DNA of 64,000 nucleotides from Streptomyces sp. SA15 (lineage in GTDB: Bacteria > Actinomycetota > Actinomycetes > Streptomycetales > Streptomycetaceae), in NCBI RefSeq assembly GCF_002291145.1, contig NZ_NTGE01000007.1:52418-116417 (forward strand), given 5' to 3'. Each line of letters opens with the position of its first letter. The first letter of the stretch is position 1. Shown one piece after another: positions 51,609 through 61,351 of this stretch. The position numbers and the translations under genes were made by a program. Below the pieces are notes generated by a model that was given only the letters and a program-made list of their open reading frames with translations, did no database searches and had not been told where the DNA came from.

Positions 51609-54062
51609 TCACGCCCGCAACGTCTCCTCCAGCTCCCGCGCCGCCGAAGCCGCCTCGTCGCCCGGCAGCGGCAGCCCTTCGGCGTTCGTCACGTAAAAGG
51701 CGTCGACCGCGTTGGAACCCAGCGTGCTGACATGCGCACTGCGCATCCGCACCCCCGCGTCCTCCAGCGCCCGCCCGATCCGGAAGAGCAGCCCCGGGGC
51801 GTCCTGGGCGCGCACCTCTATCACCGTGGCCAGGCGGGACGCGGCCGGGTGGACCGTCACCCGGGCCGGCGGGGCCACCACGCCCCGGCGGCGGGGATAC
51901 GCGGCGTCGCGCTCGGCCAGGCGCCCCGCGATGTCCAGGGACCCGTCCAGGGCCCGTACGAGGTCGGCGCGCAGTCGGGCGGCCTGGGGCAGGGAGCCGT
52001 ACTGGGCGGCGACGCGCCAGTTCAGCAGCAGGACGGAGCCCTCGACGCCGTCGGGCAGGTCCAGGGCGCGCAGTTCGGCGGTGCGGACGGTGAGGCGGTG
52101 CATGGCGAGGACGCCGGCGACCGCGGGAAGGACGCCCGACTGGTCGGGGACGGCGATCAGCAGCTCCACGCCCAGCGGCTCGGGGTCCTCCGCGACGGAC
52201 GGTTCCTGGTCGGCCGGTGGCTCGGTCTGGGCGCGCAGTGCCAGCACCGGCCCGCCCGTGGCGATCGACTCGATCGCGAGCCGCTCCTGCTCGGCGGTGG
52301 GCGCGGCGTCCTCGGGCTCGTCCGGCGCGTCCCCGGCGAGGACCGCCGAGGCGCGCTTGACCAGGTCGGCGACGAGTGAGCCGCGCCAGGACGACCAGGC
52401 GGCCGGGCCGGTGGCCAGCGCGTCCGCCTCGGTGAGGGCGTGCAGCAGCTCGAGCGTGCTCTGGGTGCCGACGGCCTCGGCGACCGAGCGCACGGTGGCC
52501 GGGTCCTCCAGGTCGCGCCGGGTGGCGGTTTCGATGAGCAGCAGGTGGTGTCGTACGAGTGTGGAGAGCACCGTCACGTCCGCGCGGTCGAAGCCGATGC
52601 GGGCGGCCACGTCCTTGGCGATGATCTCGCCGGCCACGGAGTGGTCGCCGGGCCAGCCCTTGCCGATGTCGTGCAGCAGCGCGGCGACCAGGAGGAGGTC
52701 GGGGCGGCTGACGCGGCGGGTGAACTCGGAGGCGCGGACGGCGGTCTCGATCAGGTGCCGGTCGACGGTCCAGACGTGCACGGCGTTGCGCTGTGGCCGG
52801 CAGCGCACCCGCTCCCAGTCGGGCAGGAGGCGGGTGATCAGGCCCTCGGCCTCCAGCGCCTCCCAGACGTCGATGGTGGGCTGGCCGGAGCCGAGCAGGG
52901 TCACGAGTTGCTCGCGCGCCTCCGCGGGCCAGGGCGTGGGCAGGGGGCGCACGGTGGCCGCCATGCGCCGTACGGCGTGCAGGGAGAGCGGGAGTCCGGC
53001 CTGCGCGGCGGCGGCCGCGGCACGCAGGGGGAGCACGGGGTCGCGTTCGGGGCGCGCGGCGCGGGCGAGTACCACCTCGCCGTCCTGCTCGACGACGCCC
53101 TCCGCCAGCGGAGACCTGTCGGCGACCGGCTTCCCGCCGCCCAGCATGGCGCGCAGACGCGGCCGTACGGCGCGCGACCTGAGCACGCGCCCCACTTCGC
53201 GCCAGGTGACATCACTGGCGTACGAGATGACCCGCGCCGCCTCGTACACCTGCCGCAGGAGCGTGTCGGCGTCCAGGAGGCCGAGCTCGGCCGCGACCTG
53301 GTCCTGCTCCTGGAGCGCGAGCCGGTCGGTCGCGCGGCCCGTCGTCAGGTGCAGGGCGTCACGGACGTCGAGCAGTCGGCGCCGGGCGTCGTCGAGGCCC
53401 TCGCGCGGGGCGTCGGCCAGCCAGGAGGCGGCGACGGCGCGCAGGGCGGTGGCGTCGCGCAGGCCACCGCGGGCTTCCTTGAGGTCGGGTTCGAGCAGGT
53501 ACTGCAGCTCGCCCTGTCGTTCGGCGCGCTCGGCGCACAGCTCCTGGAGCTCGGGGAGCCGTTTCGGTGCCTGGTTGCGCCAGTCGGCGAGGACGGCCGT
53601 ACGCAGTCCGGCCGTCAGTCCCAGGTCGCCCGCGAGGTGGCGGGCGTCCAGCAGACCCAGCTGCACCTTCAGGTCCTCGCCGGCGGTCTTGCGGGCCTCG
53701 GCCGGCGTCCGCACGGAGTGGTCGAGGGCGAGACCGAGGTCCCAGACGGGGTACCAGATGCGGTCGGCCAGCGTGGCGATCGCGTCGGAGTCGCTGCCGT
53801 CGTGCAGCAGGAGCAGGTCCAGGTCGCTGCGTGGGGACAGCTCGCCGCGGCCGTAGCCGCCGACGGCGATCAGGGAGACCCCGCGCAGGCCCTCGGCGCC
53901 CGCGCCGAACAGCCCGGACAGCCAGTCGTCGGTCAGTTCCGACAGGGCCGTACGGCGCGGCGGCCCGGACTGCGCCCCCTCGGTGAGGAGGCGCAGCCGG
54001 GCCGCCGCGTAGCCGCTGGGTCCCGAGTCCTCTGCTTCCTTGCGCACGTCCGTACTCGTCAC
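51609..54062 (-). CDS. glnD: [Protein-PII] nucleotidyltransferase GlnD
   Basis: 817 residues from the GTG at 54062 (AGGAG 8 bases upstream). The nucleotidyltransferase motif GGYGRGELSPRSDLD (68-82) is followed by the PII-uridylyltransferase domain, an HD domain (LLHDIGKGWPGDHS) for deadenylylation, and two ACT domains in the last 220 residues that bind glutamine. In S. coelicolor GlnD adenylylates, rather than uridylylates, GlnK at Tyr51, established work that would apply to the adjacent PII. It is the last gene of amtB-glnK-glnD. Confidence 0.95.
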   Translation of the reverse strand: MTSTDVRKEAEDSGPSGYAAARLRLLTEGAQSGPPRRTALSELTDDWLSGLFGAGAEGLRGVSLIAVGGYGRGELSPRSDLDLLLLHDGSDSDAIATLADRIWYPVWDLGLALDHSVRTPAEARKTAGEDLKVQLGLLDARHLAGDLGLTAGLRTAVLADWRNQAPKRLPELQELCAERAERQGELQYLLEPDLKEARGGLRDATALRAVAASWLADAPREGLDDARRRLLDVRDALHLTTGRATDRLALQEQDQVAAELGLLDADTLLRQVYEAARVISYASDVTWREVGRVLRSRAVRPRLRAMLGGGKPVADRSPLAEGVVEQDGEVVLARAARPERDPVLPLRAAAAAAQAGLPLSLHAVRRMAATVRPLPTPWPAEAREQLVTLLGSGQPTIDVWEALEAEGLITRLLPDWERVRCRPQRNAVHVWTVDRHLIETAVRASEFTRRVSRPDLLLVAALLHDIGKGWPGDHSVAGEIIAKDVAARIGFDRADVTVLSTLVRHHLLLIETATRRDLEDPATVRSVAEAVGTQSTLELLHALTEADALATGPAAWSSWRGSLVADLVKRASAVLAGDAPDEPEDAAPTAEQERLAIESIATGGPVLALRAQTEPPADQEPSVAEDPEPLGVELLIAVPDQSGVLPAVAGVLAMHRLTVRTAELRALDLPDGVEGSVLLLNWRVAAQYGSLPQAARLRADLVRALDGSLDIAGRLAERDAAYPRRRGVVAPPARVTVHPAASRLATVIEVRAQDAPGLLFRIGRALEDAGVRMRSAHVSTLGSNAVDAFYVTNAEGLPLPGDEAASAARELEETLRA

Positions 54063-54088
54063 CCAGCGACTCCTGTTCTGTTCTGCCG

Positions 54089-55758
<1,670 letters not shown>

Positions 55759-55876
55759 CGGCGTCTCCTCGTCGTTGGTACGGCCCCGTGCGGGCGGAAG
55801 CCTGAGCGGATTGAGGGGCGGGCCGGTTATGCGCCATGAGATTGGCGCAGCGCGGTTTCGATGGAAGCCCCTCGTT

Positions 55877-55892
55877 GTTTCGCCGCCGTGAC
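55877..55892 (-). promoter_or_regulatory. GlnR-like half-site pair upstream of amtB
   Basis: On the minus strand GTCAC-GGCGGC-GAAAC matches one gTnAC-n6-GAAAC unit of the actinobacterial GlnR box, about 120-135 bp upstream of the amtB start. A further GTAAC stands 15 bp upstream (55908-55912), not at the canonical 17-bp spacing. Confidence 0.65.
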
Positions 55893-55974
55893 GAAGGCGC
55901 CTTGTGTGTTACGCGTAGATGAACTGGCAGATGTTCGGCTGCGCGATCGTTATCGTGGCGCAACCTACGGGGGT

Positions 55975-56051
55975 CCGGCCGCGGCCGGCCTTCCGATGAC
56001 CTGGCACGGGGGAGCCGAGTCGGGCAGTTCGGGAGGGCCGGCCGCGGCCGG
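55975..56051 (-). terminator. Long GC-rich inverted repeat downstream of nsdA
   Basis: CCGGCCGCGGCCGGCCTTCC (55975-55994) pairs with a matching arm at 56031-56051 (GGGAGGGCCGGCC then GCGGCCGG) with a single mismatch around a 36-base loop. It lies 23 bp past the nsdA stop. Confidence 0.65.
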
Positions 56052-56074
56052 GGTTCAAGGGTTTTCGCGGGGTC

Positions 56075-57604
56075 TCAGACCGCTTCGGCGGTCTCGGGCA
56101 ACTCGATCGCGAGCTGCTCGGTAAGGTCCACGACCTCCGCGAGATCGCCGAAATCGCGTACGGCCGTGTCGACCGTCTTTCGGATACGAGTGTTGACGCG
56201 CTCGGAGCGGACCTTCTTGGCGATCTGCATGGCCTGCCCGGTCAGCACCGTGCTCTGCTCGGGCTCGCGCTGGAGCAGGTGCACGGTGGCCATCCCGATC
56301 AGGTTCAGTGCGTACGACCGCTGGTGCTCGGTGTCCTCGGCGAAGAGCTCGACGGCCCGCCGCATCAGGGGCTCGGCGAGGGAGGCGTAGGTGGGGCTGC
56401 GGCCGGCGACATAGGCGAGGTCGCGGTAGGAGTGGGAGTTCTCGCCGTACAGCTCGGCCTCGGAGAAGAAGCGGATCCAGTCGGGGTCCGGCTCGTCCCA
56501 CTCGTCGGCGTCGGCGAAGGTGTCCTCGGCCATCCGGACCGCCCGCTTGCACTTGCCGGGCTGCCCCATGTTGGCGTAGGCGCGGGCCTCCATCGCATAC
56601 AGCATGGACTGGGTGCGCGGGCTCGCGCAGTCCCGGCTGCCGTACTGCGCGAGGTGGATCAGCTCCAGGGCGTCCTCGGGCCGCCCGAGGTGGATCATCT
56701 GGCGGCTCATGCTGGACAGGACGTACGAGCCGAGCGGCTTGTCGCCGGCCTCCTTGGCGGCGTGCAGGGCGAGGACGAAGTACTTCTGCGCGGTGGGCTG
56801 CAGCCCGACGTCGTACGACATCCAGCCGGCCAGCTCCGCCAGCTCGGCGGCGACCTTGAACAGCTTGCGGGTGGTGGCCTCGGGCTGGGGTTCCTGGAGG
56901 AGGTCGGTCACCTCGTGCAGCTGGCCGACGACCGCCTTGCGGCGCAGACCGCCGCCGCACTGGGCGTCCCACTGCCGGAACATCACGGTCGTCGACTCGA
57001 GGAGGTCCAGCTCCGGCTTGGACAAACGGCCGCGGCGGGAGGCGGGGGACGACGGTTCGGGCTCCTGGTACGGCGCCGGGGGCGAGGGCACCAGCCAGCG
57101 CTGCATGGGCTCGATGAGGGACGGGCCCGCTGACAGGACCAGCGAGGTCCCGAGGAAGCCGCGCCGCGCCAGCATCAGGTCGCTGCGCGAGAACTCGCTG
57201 AGCAGTGCCACCGTCTGCGGACCCGTCCAGGGCAGGTCGACGCCGGTCGCGGAGGGCGACTGACGGGCGGTGCGCAGGCCGAGGTCCTCGATCGAGACGA
57301 CACAGCCGAACCGCTCGGAGAACAGCTCGGACAGGATCCGGGGGATCGGCTCGCGGGGGTTCTCACCGTCCAGCCAGCGGCGCACGCGCGAGGTGTCGGT
57401 GGAGATGTGGTTCGCCCCCAGCTGGCGGGCCCTGCGGTTGACCTGCCGGGCGAGCTCGCCCTTGGACCAGCCGCTGCGCACGAACCACGAGGTGAGCAGC
57501 TCGTTCGGGCGCTTGTCAGCGTTCGTAGCGTTCATGGCGTTTGTGGCGTTGATTGCGTTCGTCGCGTTCATCGCGTCTGTCCCGCTGTCGCCGTTGCCGC
57601 TCAC
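56075..57604 (-). CDS. nsdA: Differentiation regulator NsdA
   Basis: 509 residues from the GTG at 57604 (a G-rich run 8 bases upstream); an in-frame TTG at 57649 would add 15. After a low-complexity N-terminus the conserved core PNELLTSWFVRSGWSKGELARQVNRRARQLGANHISTDTSRVRRWLDGENPREPIP looks DNA-binding. The rest is helical, TPR-like (DVVRQLHEV..., repeated AALHAAKEAGD, ALELIHLAQYGS motifs). In S. coelicolor NsdA is a negative regulator of sporulation and antibiotic synthesis. The N-terminus contains seven 9-bp units (57515-57577) coding N-A-(T/M/I), an in-frame addition that looks species-variable. Confidence 0.92.
   Translation of the reverse strand: MSGNGDSGTDAMNATNAINATNAMNATNADKRPNELLTSWFVRSGWSKGELARQVNRRARQLGANHISTDTSRVRRWLDGENPREPIPRILSELFSERFGCVVSIEDLGLRTARQSPSATGVDLPWTGPQTVALLSEFSRSDLMLARRGFLGTSLVLSAGPSLIEPMQRWLVPSPPAPYQEPEPSSPASRRGRLSKPELDLLESTTVMFRQWDAQCGGGLRRKAVVGQLHEVTDLLQEPQPEATTRKLFKVAAELAELAGWMSYDVGLQPTAQKYFVLALHAAKEAGDKPLGSYVLSSMSRQMIHLGRPEDALELIHLAQYGSRDCASPRTQSMLYAMEARAYANMGQPGKCKRAVRMAEDTFADADEWDEPDPDWIRFFSEAELYGENSHSYRDLAYVAGRSPTYASLAEPLMRRAVELFAEDTEHQRSYALNLIGMATVHLLQREPEQSTVLTGQAMQIAKKVRSERVNTRIRKTVDTAVRDFGDLAEVVDLTEQLAIELPETAEAV
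57515..57577. repeat. Seven tandem 9-bp repeats inside nsdA
   Basis: Units of the form nnn-(a/g/c/t)GCGTT recur exactly every 9 bp seven times from 57515 to 57577, encoding repeated Asn-Ala-(Thr/Met/Ile) on the minus strand. Slippage would add or remove tripeptides without a frameshift. Confidence 0.9.
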
Positions 57605-58050
57605 TGGAACGCCCCCATCCCTGAGACCACTTGTCACTGAGTGCGCCAAGCCTTATCAGAATGCCGGTAAATACGGCCGCCCGTCCGGCGGTTGTCATCC
57701 TTCGAGCGCGAAGCCGACTTGCCTCCGGCATACCCACAAGCGCATGTGCCCCCAGGACTCGCGCACTCAAAGTAATCCTACGATCACGCGTCCAGCCATG
57801 GCGATCCCGGAAACGCCACCATTCGCCACCCCTTCGGATGAACTCACCGTTGCCTCCTCGCGATTCACTTGACAGAGGACTATCGGGAGTAGGCGCAGCG
57901 ACGCACTCAGGGGCGCACGCGGCCGAGCGCACAACCCGTGACGCTTCCGGGCGCTGCCTTAACTCGGAAGTGGTATCGGAAAAGGCAACAGAGAGTCACT
58001 GTTCGCGTTCGTCGCGTAACCACTGGCAGCCCGGACACGTTGGAGGGGGT
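57605..58050. other. 446-bp divergent region between nsdA and the prim-pol gene
   Basis: No gene supported. It carries the nsdA upstream region and the prim-pol leader. A TTGACA stands near 57869 without a clear partner, and GGAGGGGGT at 58042-58050 is the ribosome-binding site of the downstream gene. Operators were not identified. Confidence 0.5.
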
Positions 58051-58707
58051 ATGGGCTTCACGATCGGCGGCATTCGGGAGATCCGCTCCGGCTCGCGCAG
58101 GCGCGGCCGCTCGTCGGAGTGCACCGCGGTCGCCGAGTTCACCGGACTCTGGGGCTGGGACGTCGCACCCGGCGCGCGCACCGCGGCCGGCGCCTGCTCG
58201 TGCGGCCGCGCCGACTGTGCCGCCCCCGGCGCGCATCCGCTCGACTTCGCGCCCCACGTGCCGGCCGGCGCCACGCTCGACGAGGTGACCCGGGCGTGGT
58301 CCGAGTTCCCCGGCGCGTCGATGATGCTGCCGGTCGGCCGGGCGTTCGACGTGATCGAGGTGGCCGAGCCCGCCGGGCGCCGCGCCCTGATCCGGCTGGA
58401 GCGCATGGGCCTCCCTCTCGGCCCGGTGACCGCCACTCCGGAGGGCCGCGCCCACTTCTTCGTCGCCCCCGGCGCCGCCGCCGAACTCCCCGAACTGCTC
58501 TACCGCATGGGCTGGGACGACCCGACCTCCCTCGACCTGCGCGGCCTGGGCCCCGGTACGTACATCACGGCGCCGCCCTCCGACCGGGGCGGGCTGGGTC
58601 CGGTGCGGTGGCTGCGCTCCCCCGCCTTGGACACGGCGACCAAGCCGCCGGCGGCCAGGTTGTTGCTGGGGACGCTGGCTTATGTGGCGCATCGGTCGCG
58701 GGCATAG
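58051..58707 (+). CDS. Prim-pol-like (bifunctional primase/polymerase N-terminal domain) protein
   Basis: 218 residues from the ATG at 58051 with GGAGGGGGT directly upstream. The CSCGRADCAAPGAHPLDF motif and following strands match the N-terminal part of archaeo-eukaryotic primase/polymerase-type domains found in actinobacterial and phage proteins. The helicase part of larger proteins is absent. The equivalent gene is common beside nsdA in streptomycetes. Its activity and role are unknown. Confidence 0.75.
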   Translation: MGFTIGGIREIRSGSRRRGRSSECTAVAEFTGLWGWDVAPGARTAAGACSCGRADCAAPGAHPLDFAPHVPAGATLDEVTRAWSEFPGASMMLPVGRAFDVIEVAEPAGRRALIRLERMGLPLGPVTATPEGRAHFFVAPGAAAELPELLYRMGWDDPTSLDLRGLGPGTYITAPPSDRGGLGPVRWLRSPALDTATKPPAARLLLGTLAYVAHRSRA

Positions 58708-58794
58708 CCGTACATAGCGAAGCGCCCGCATCCCCACTGCACCTTGGGGGCGGGCGCTTCTTCGACCACATACCAATTTCGGTAGGTGGCCGTG

Positions 58795-59997
58795 TCACTC
58801 TCCGATAAGGGCGTCAACGAACGCCTCCGGCTCGAACGGCGCCAGGTCGTCCGCACCCTCGCCGAGACCCACCAGCTTGACCGGCACACCCAGCTCACGC
58901 TGCACCGCGACGACGATGCCGCCCTTCGCCGTGCCGTCCAGCTTGGTGAGCACGATGCCGGTGATGTCGACGACCTCGGCGAAGACACGGGCCTGGACCA
59001 GACCGTTCTGTCCCGTCGTCGCATCCAGCACGAGCAGCACCTCGTCCAGCGGTGCGTGCTTCTCGACGACCCGCTTGACCTTGCCGAGTTCGTCCATGAG
59101 GCCGGTCTTGGTGTGCAGACGGCCGGCGGTGTCGATGAGCACGACGTCGGCGCCCATCTCCTTGCCCTCCTTCACCGCGTCGAAGGCGACGGAGGCGGGG
59201 TCGCCGGCTTCCGGACCGCGCACGGTGTAGGCGCCGACCCGCTCGCCCCAGGTCTGCAGCTGGTCGGCGGCGGCGGCACGGAAGGTGTCGGCGGCGCCCA
59301 GGACCACGCTGCGGCCGTCGGCCACGAGGACGCGGGCCAGCTTTCCGGTGGTGGTGGTCTTGCCGGTGCCGTTGACGCCGACGACCATCACGATGCCGGG
59401 CTTGCTGGTCTCGGGCTCGGTCTTGACCGTGCGGTCGAAGTCGGTGCCGACCAGCTTGAGCAGCTCCTCGCGCAGCAGGCCGCGCAGCTCGGCGGGGGTG
59501 CGGGTGCCGAGCACCTTCACGTGCTCGCGCAGGCTCTCGACCAGTTCCTGGGTGGGCTGCACGCCGACGTCGGCGGTGAGGAGGATGTCCTCGATCTCCT
59601 CCCAGGTGTCGTCGTCGAGGTGCTCGCGCGACAGCAGGGTGAGCAAACCCTTGCCGAGGGCGTTCTGCGAGCGGGAGAGCCGGGCACGGAGGCGGACGAG
59701 CCGCCCGGCCGTGGGCTCGGGGACCTCGATCTCGGGGACTTCGATGGATGGCGGCTCCTCGACGGCGACGGGAGCCGAGCCGTCCGGAAGGTCCACCTCC
59801 TCTATCGTCCGGCGCGGTTCTTCGCGCGGCGTCTCGGCCTCGTCGCCGATGTGCGGCTCGGCCGGAGGGGCGGTGATGTCGGGCGCGGCGGGGGGCGGCG
59901 GGGGCAGCGGCTTCCGGCGCCGGCTGCCGACGACGAGCCCACCGAGCGCGCCGAGCACGACCAAGGCGATGACTACAGCAAGGATGAGGATTTCCAT
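58795..59997 (-). CDS. ftsY: Signal recognition particle receptor FtsY
   Basis: 400 residues from the ATG at 59997 (an ATG at 60018 would add seven). The N-terminal hydrophobic helix (MEILILAVVIALVVLGALGG) is followed by an acidic Pro/Glu-rich linker to about 95. The NG domain has G1 GVNGTGKTT (207-215), DTAGR (289-293) and TKLDGTAKGG. The membrane helix differs from E. coli, where FtsY has an amphipathic A domain. It docks SRP-bound ribosomes and works with Ffh, also in this window. Confidence 0.95.
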   Translation of the reverse strand: MEILILAVVIALVVLGALGGLVVGSRRRKPLPPPPPAAPDITAPPAEPHIGDEAETPREEPRRTIEEVDLPDGSAPVAVEEPPSIEVPEIEVPEPTAGRLVRLRARLSRSQNALGKGLLTLLSREHLDDDTWEEIEDILLTADVGVQPTQELVESLREHVKVLGTRTPAELRGLLREELLKLVGTDFDRTVKTEPETSKPGIVMVVGVNGTGKTTTTGKLARVLVADGRSVVLGAADTFRAAAADQLQTWGERVGAYTVRGPEAGDPASVAFDAVKEGKEMGADVVLIDTAGRLHTKTGLMDELGKVKRVVEKHAPLDEVLLVLDATTGQNGLVQARVFAEVVDITGIVLTKLDGTAKGGIVVAVQRELGVPVKLVGLGEGADDLAPFEPEAFVDALIGE

Positions 59998-60084
59998 AAC
60001 TCGTCCAGTATCAGCCATGGACCTCACCCCGACACAGTTTGTGTGTTCCTCCAAAAGAGCATGGGTCGATTCCGGATGCCGGTG

Positions 60085-60116
60085 GCTATGGCTGTCTGAC
60101 GCTATAGCCGTCTGAC
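60085..60116. repeat. Two tandem 16-bp direct repeats upstream of the LLM gene
   Basis: GCTATGGCTGTCTGAC (60085-60100) and GCTATAGCCGTCTGAC (60101-60116) are adjacent and differ at two positions. They abut an inverted repeat at 60112-60126. Confidence 0.7.
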
Positions 60117-60126
60117 GCACCGTCAG
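60112..60126 (+). promoter_or_regulatory. TetR-type operator candidate at the LLM gene promoter
   Basis: CTGACG-CAC-CGTCAG is a perfect 6+6 inverted repeat with a 3-base centre, followed two bases later by a possible -10 (TACGGT, 60128-60133). The form CTGACGnnnCGTCAG resembles TetR operators. Confidence 0.55.
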
Positions 60127-60169
60127 CTACGGTCCTCTCTCGCGCCCACCGTGTGAAGGGGGATTCCCC

Positions 60170-61141
60170 ATGCCCGTCACAGTCGTACGTTTCAACCTCG
60201 TCGAGCCCGGCGCCACCCCGGCCTCGCTCAGCGGGCGCTACCAGGCCGCCCTGGAGATGGCCGCGTACGCCGACGACCGCGGGATCACCACCGTGCAGAC
60301 CGAGGAGCACCACGGCGTCGCCAACAACTGGCTGCCGTCGCCGTTCGCCTTCGCGGGTGCCGTCTTCGGGGCCACCCGGCGTATCGCGGTCACGGTCTCG
60401 GCGGTCATCGGCCCGCTGCACGACCCGCTGCGGCTGGCCGAGGACATCGCCGTACTGGACCTGCTCAGCGGCGGCCGGCTGGTCACGGTCGCCGGGATCG
60501 GGTACCGGCCCGAGGAGTACGCGCAGTTCGACGTGGAGTGGAAGCGACGCGGGAAGATCCAGGACGAGGTTCTGGAGACGGTCCTCAAGGCCTGGACCGG
60601 CGAGGAGTTCATCTACCGGGGCCGTACCGTACGGGTCACTCCGCGCCCGTACACCGACCCGCACCCCCTCCTCCTCGTCGGCGGCTCCTCGAAGGCCGCC
60701 GCCCGCCGGGCCGCCCGGCTCGGGCTGCCGTTCTTCCCCAGCGCGCATCTGCCGGAGCTGGAGGCGTACTACAAGGAGCGGCTCGTCGAGTACGGCACCG
60801 AGGGCTGGACCATGATGCCCGCCGCCGAGACACCGCTGCTGCACATCGCCGAGGACCCGGACGAGGCGTGGGCCCGGTACGGCGGGCACTTCCTGCACGA
60901 GGCTCGGACGTACGCCTCCTGGCAGTCCGGGGACATCCGGTCGGCGGTGAAGTCGGCGGCCACGACGGTGGCGGAGCTGCGCGCGGAGGGCGTGTACCGG
61001 ATTCTGACGCCGGAGGCGTGCGTGGCGCTGGGGTTCGACAACTACGTACTGCATCCGTTGTCGGGCGGGATGCCGGTGGAGGAGGGGTGGCGGAGTCTGC
61101 GCCTGTTCTGCGAGCGGGTGCTGCCCGGGCTCGGTGGTTGA
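60170..61141 (+). CDS. LLM class flavin-dependent monooxygenase-like oxidoreductase
   Basis: 323 residues with the bacterial luciferase TIM-barrel pattern: opening VRFNLVEPG, EEHHGVANNWLPSPF, VSAVIGPLHDPLRLAEDIAVLDLLSGGRLVTVAGIGYRPEEY and IQDEVLETVLKAWTGEEF. F420- or FMN-dependent; the cofactor and substrate cannot be determined. ATG at 60170 with AAGGGGGA upstream. The stop codon lies inside a 16-bp tandem array that then continues downstream. A probable TetR operator overlaps its promoter. Confidence 0.9.
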   Translation: MPVTVVRFNLVEPGATPASLSGRYQAALEMAAYADDRGITTVQTEEHHGVANNWLPSPFAFAGAVFGATRRIAVTVSAVIGPLHDPLRLAEDIAVLDLLSGGRLVTVAGIGYRPEEYAQFDVEWKRRGKIQDEVLETVLKAWTGEEFIYRGRTVRVTPRPYTDPHPLLLVGGSSKAAARRAARLGLPFFPSAHLPELEAYYKERLVEYGTEGWTMMPAAETPLLHIAEDPDEAWARYGGHFLHEARTYASWQSGDIRSAVKSAATTVAELRAEGVYRILTPEACVALGFDNYVLHPLSGGMPVEEGWRSLRLFCERVLPGLGG

Positions 61142-61242
61142 TCCCCTCGGTGGTTGATCCCCTCGATGTTTGATCCGATCGGTGGTTGATCCCCTCGGTG
61201 GTTGATCCTCTCGCTCGTCGATCGTCTCGGTAGTTGATCCTT
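61131..61242. repeat. Seven 16-bp tandem repeats starting in the LLM gene stop region
   Basis: The 16-bp unit TCGGTGGTTGATCCCC occurs at 61131, 61147 and 61179 in perfect copy, at 61195 with one mismatch (CTC for CCC), and in more diverged copies at 61163, 61211 and 61227, all with exact 16-bp phase. The LLM gene stop TGA (61139-61141) is in the first unit. Confidence 0.9.
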
Positions 61243-61251
61243 CGCGTACGA

Positions 61252-61295
61252 CGCCGCCGCCCCGGTTCGGCGGTGGCCGAGCCGGGGCGGCGGCG
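61252..61295 (+). terminator. 20-bp stem-loop terminator after the LLM gene array
   Basis: CGCCGCCGCCCCGGTTCGGC (61252-61271) pairs with GCCGAGCCGGGGCGGCGGCG (61276-61295) over 20 positions with one G-U pair and a GGTG loop. It can end both convergent transcripts. Confidence 0.85.
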
Positions 61296-61351
61296 GGGGT
61301 ACGAGGAGAGGGGCAGCGGGGACTTGGTCCTTCTCCCGGGTTCGCGAAGGG

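Larger units (their letters stand above)
55759..56074. other. 316-bp intergenic region between nsdA and amtB
   Basis: No gene seen. From the amtB side it carries the promoter region with a GlnR-like site (55877-55892); from the nsdA side it carries a long GC-rich inverted repeat (55975-55994 with 56031-56051). Confidence 0.6.

Noticed and set aside
61131..61242. The 16-bp array as a CRISPR locus
   Set aside because: Units are contiguous with no unique spacers and no cas genes are nearby.
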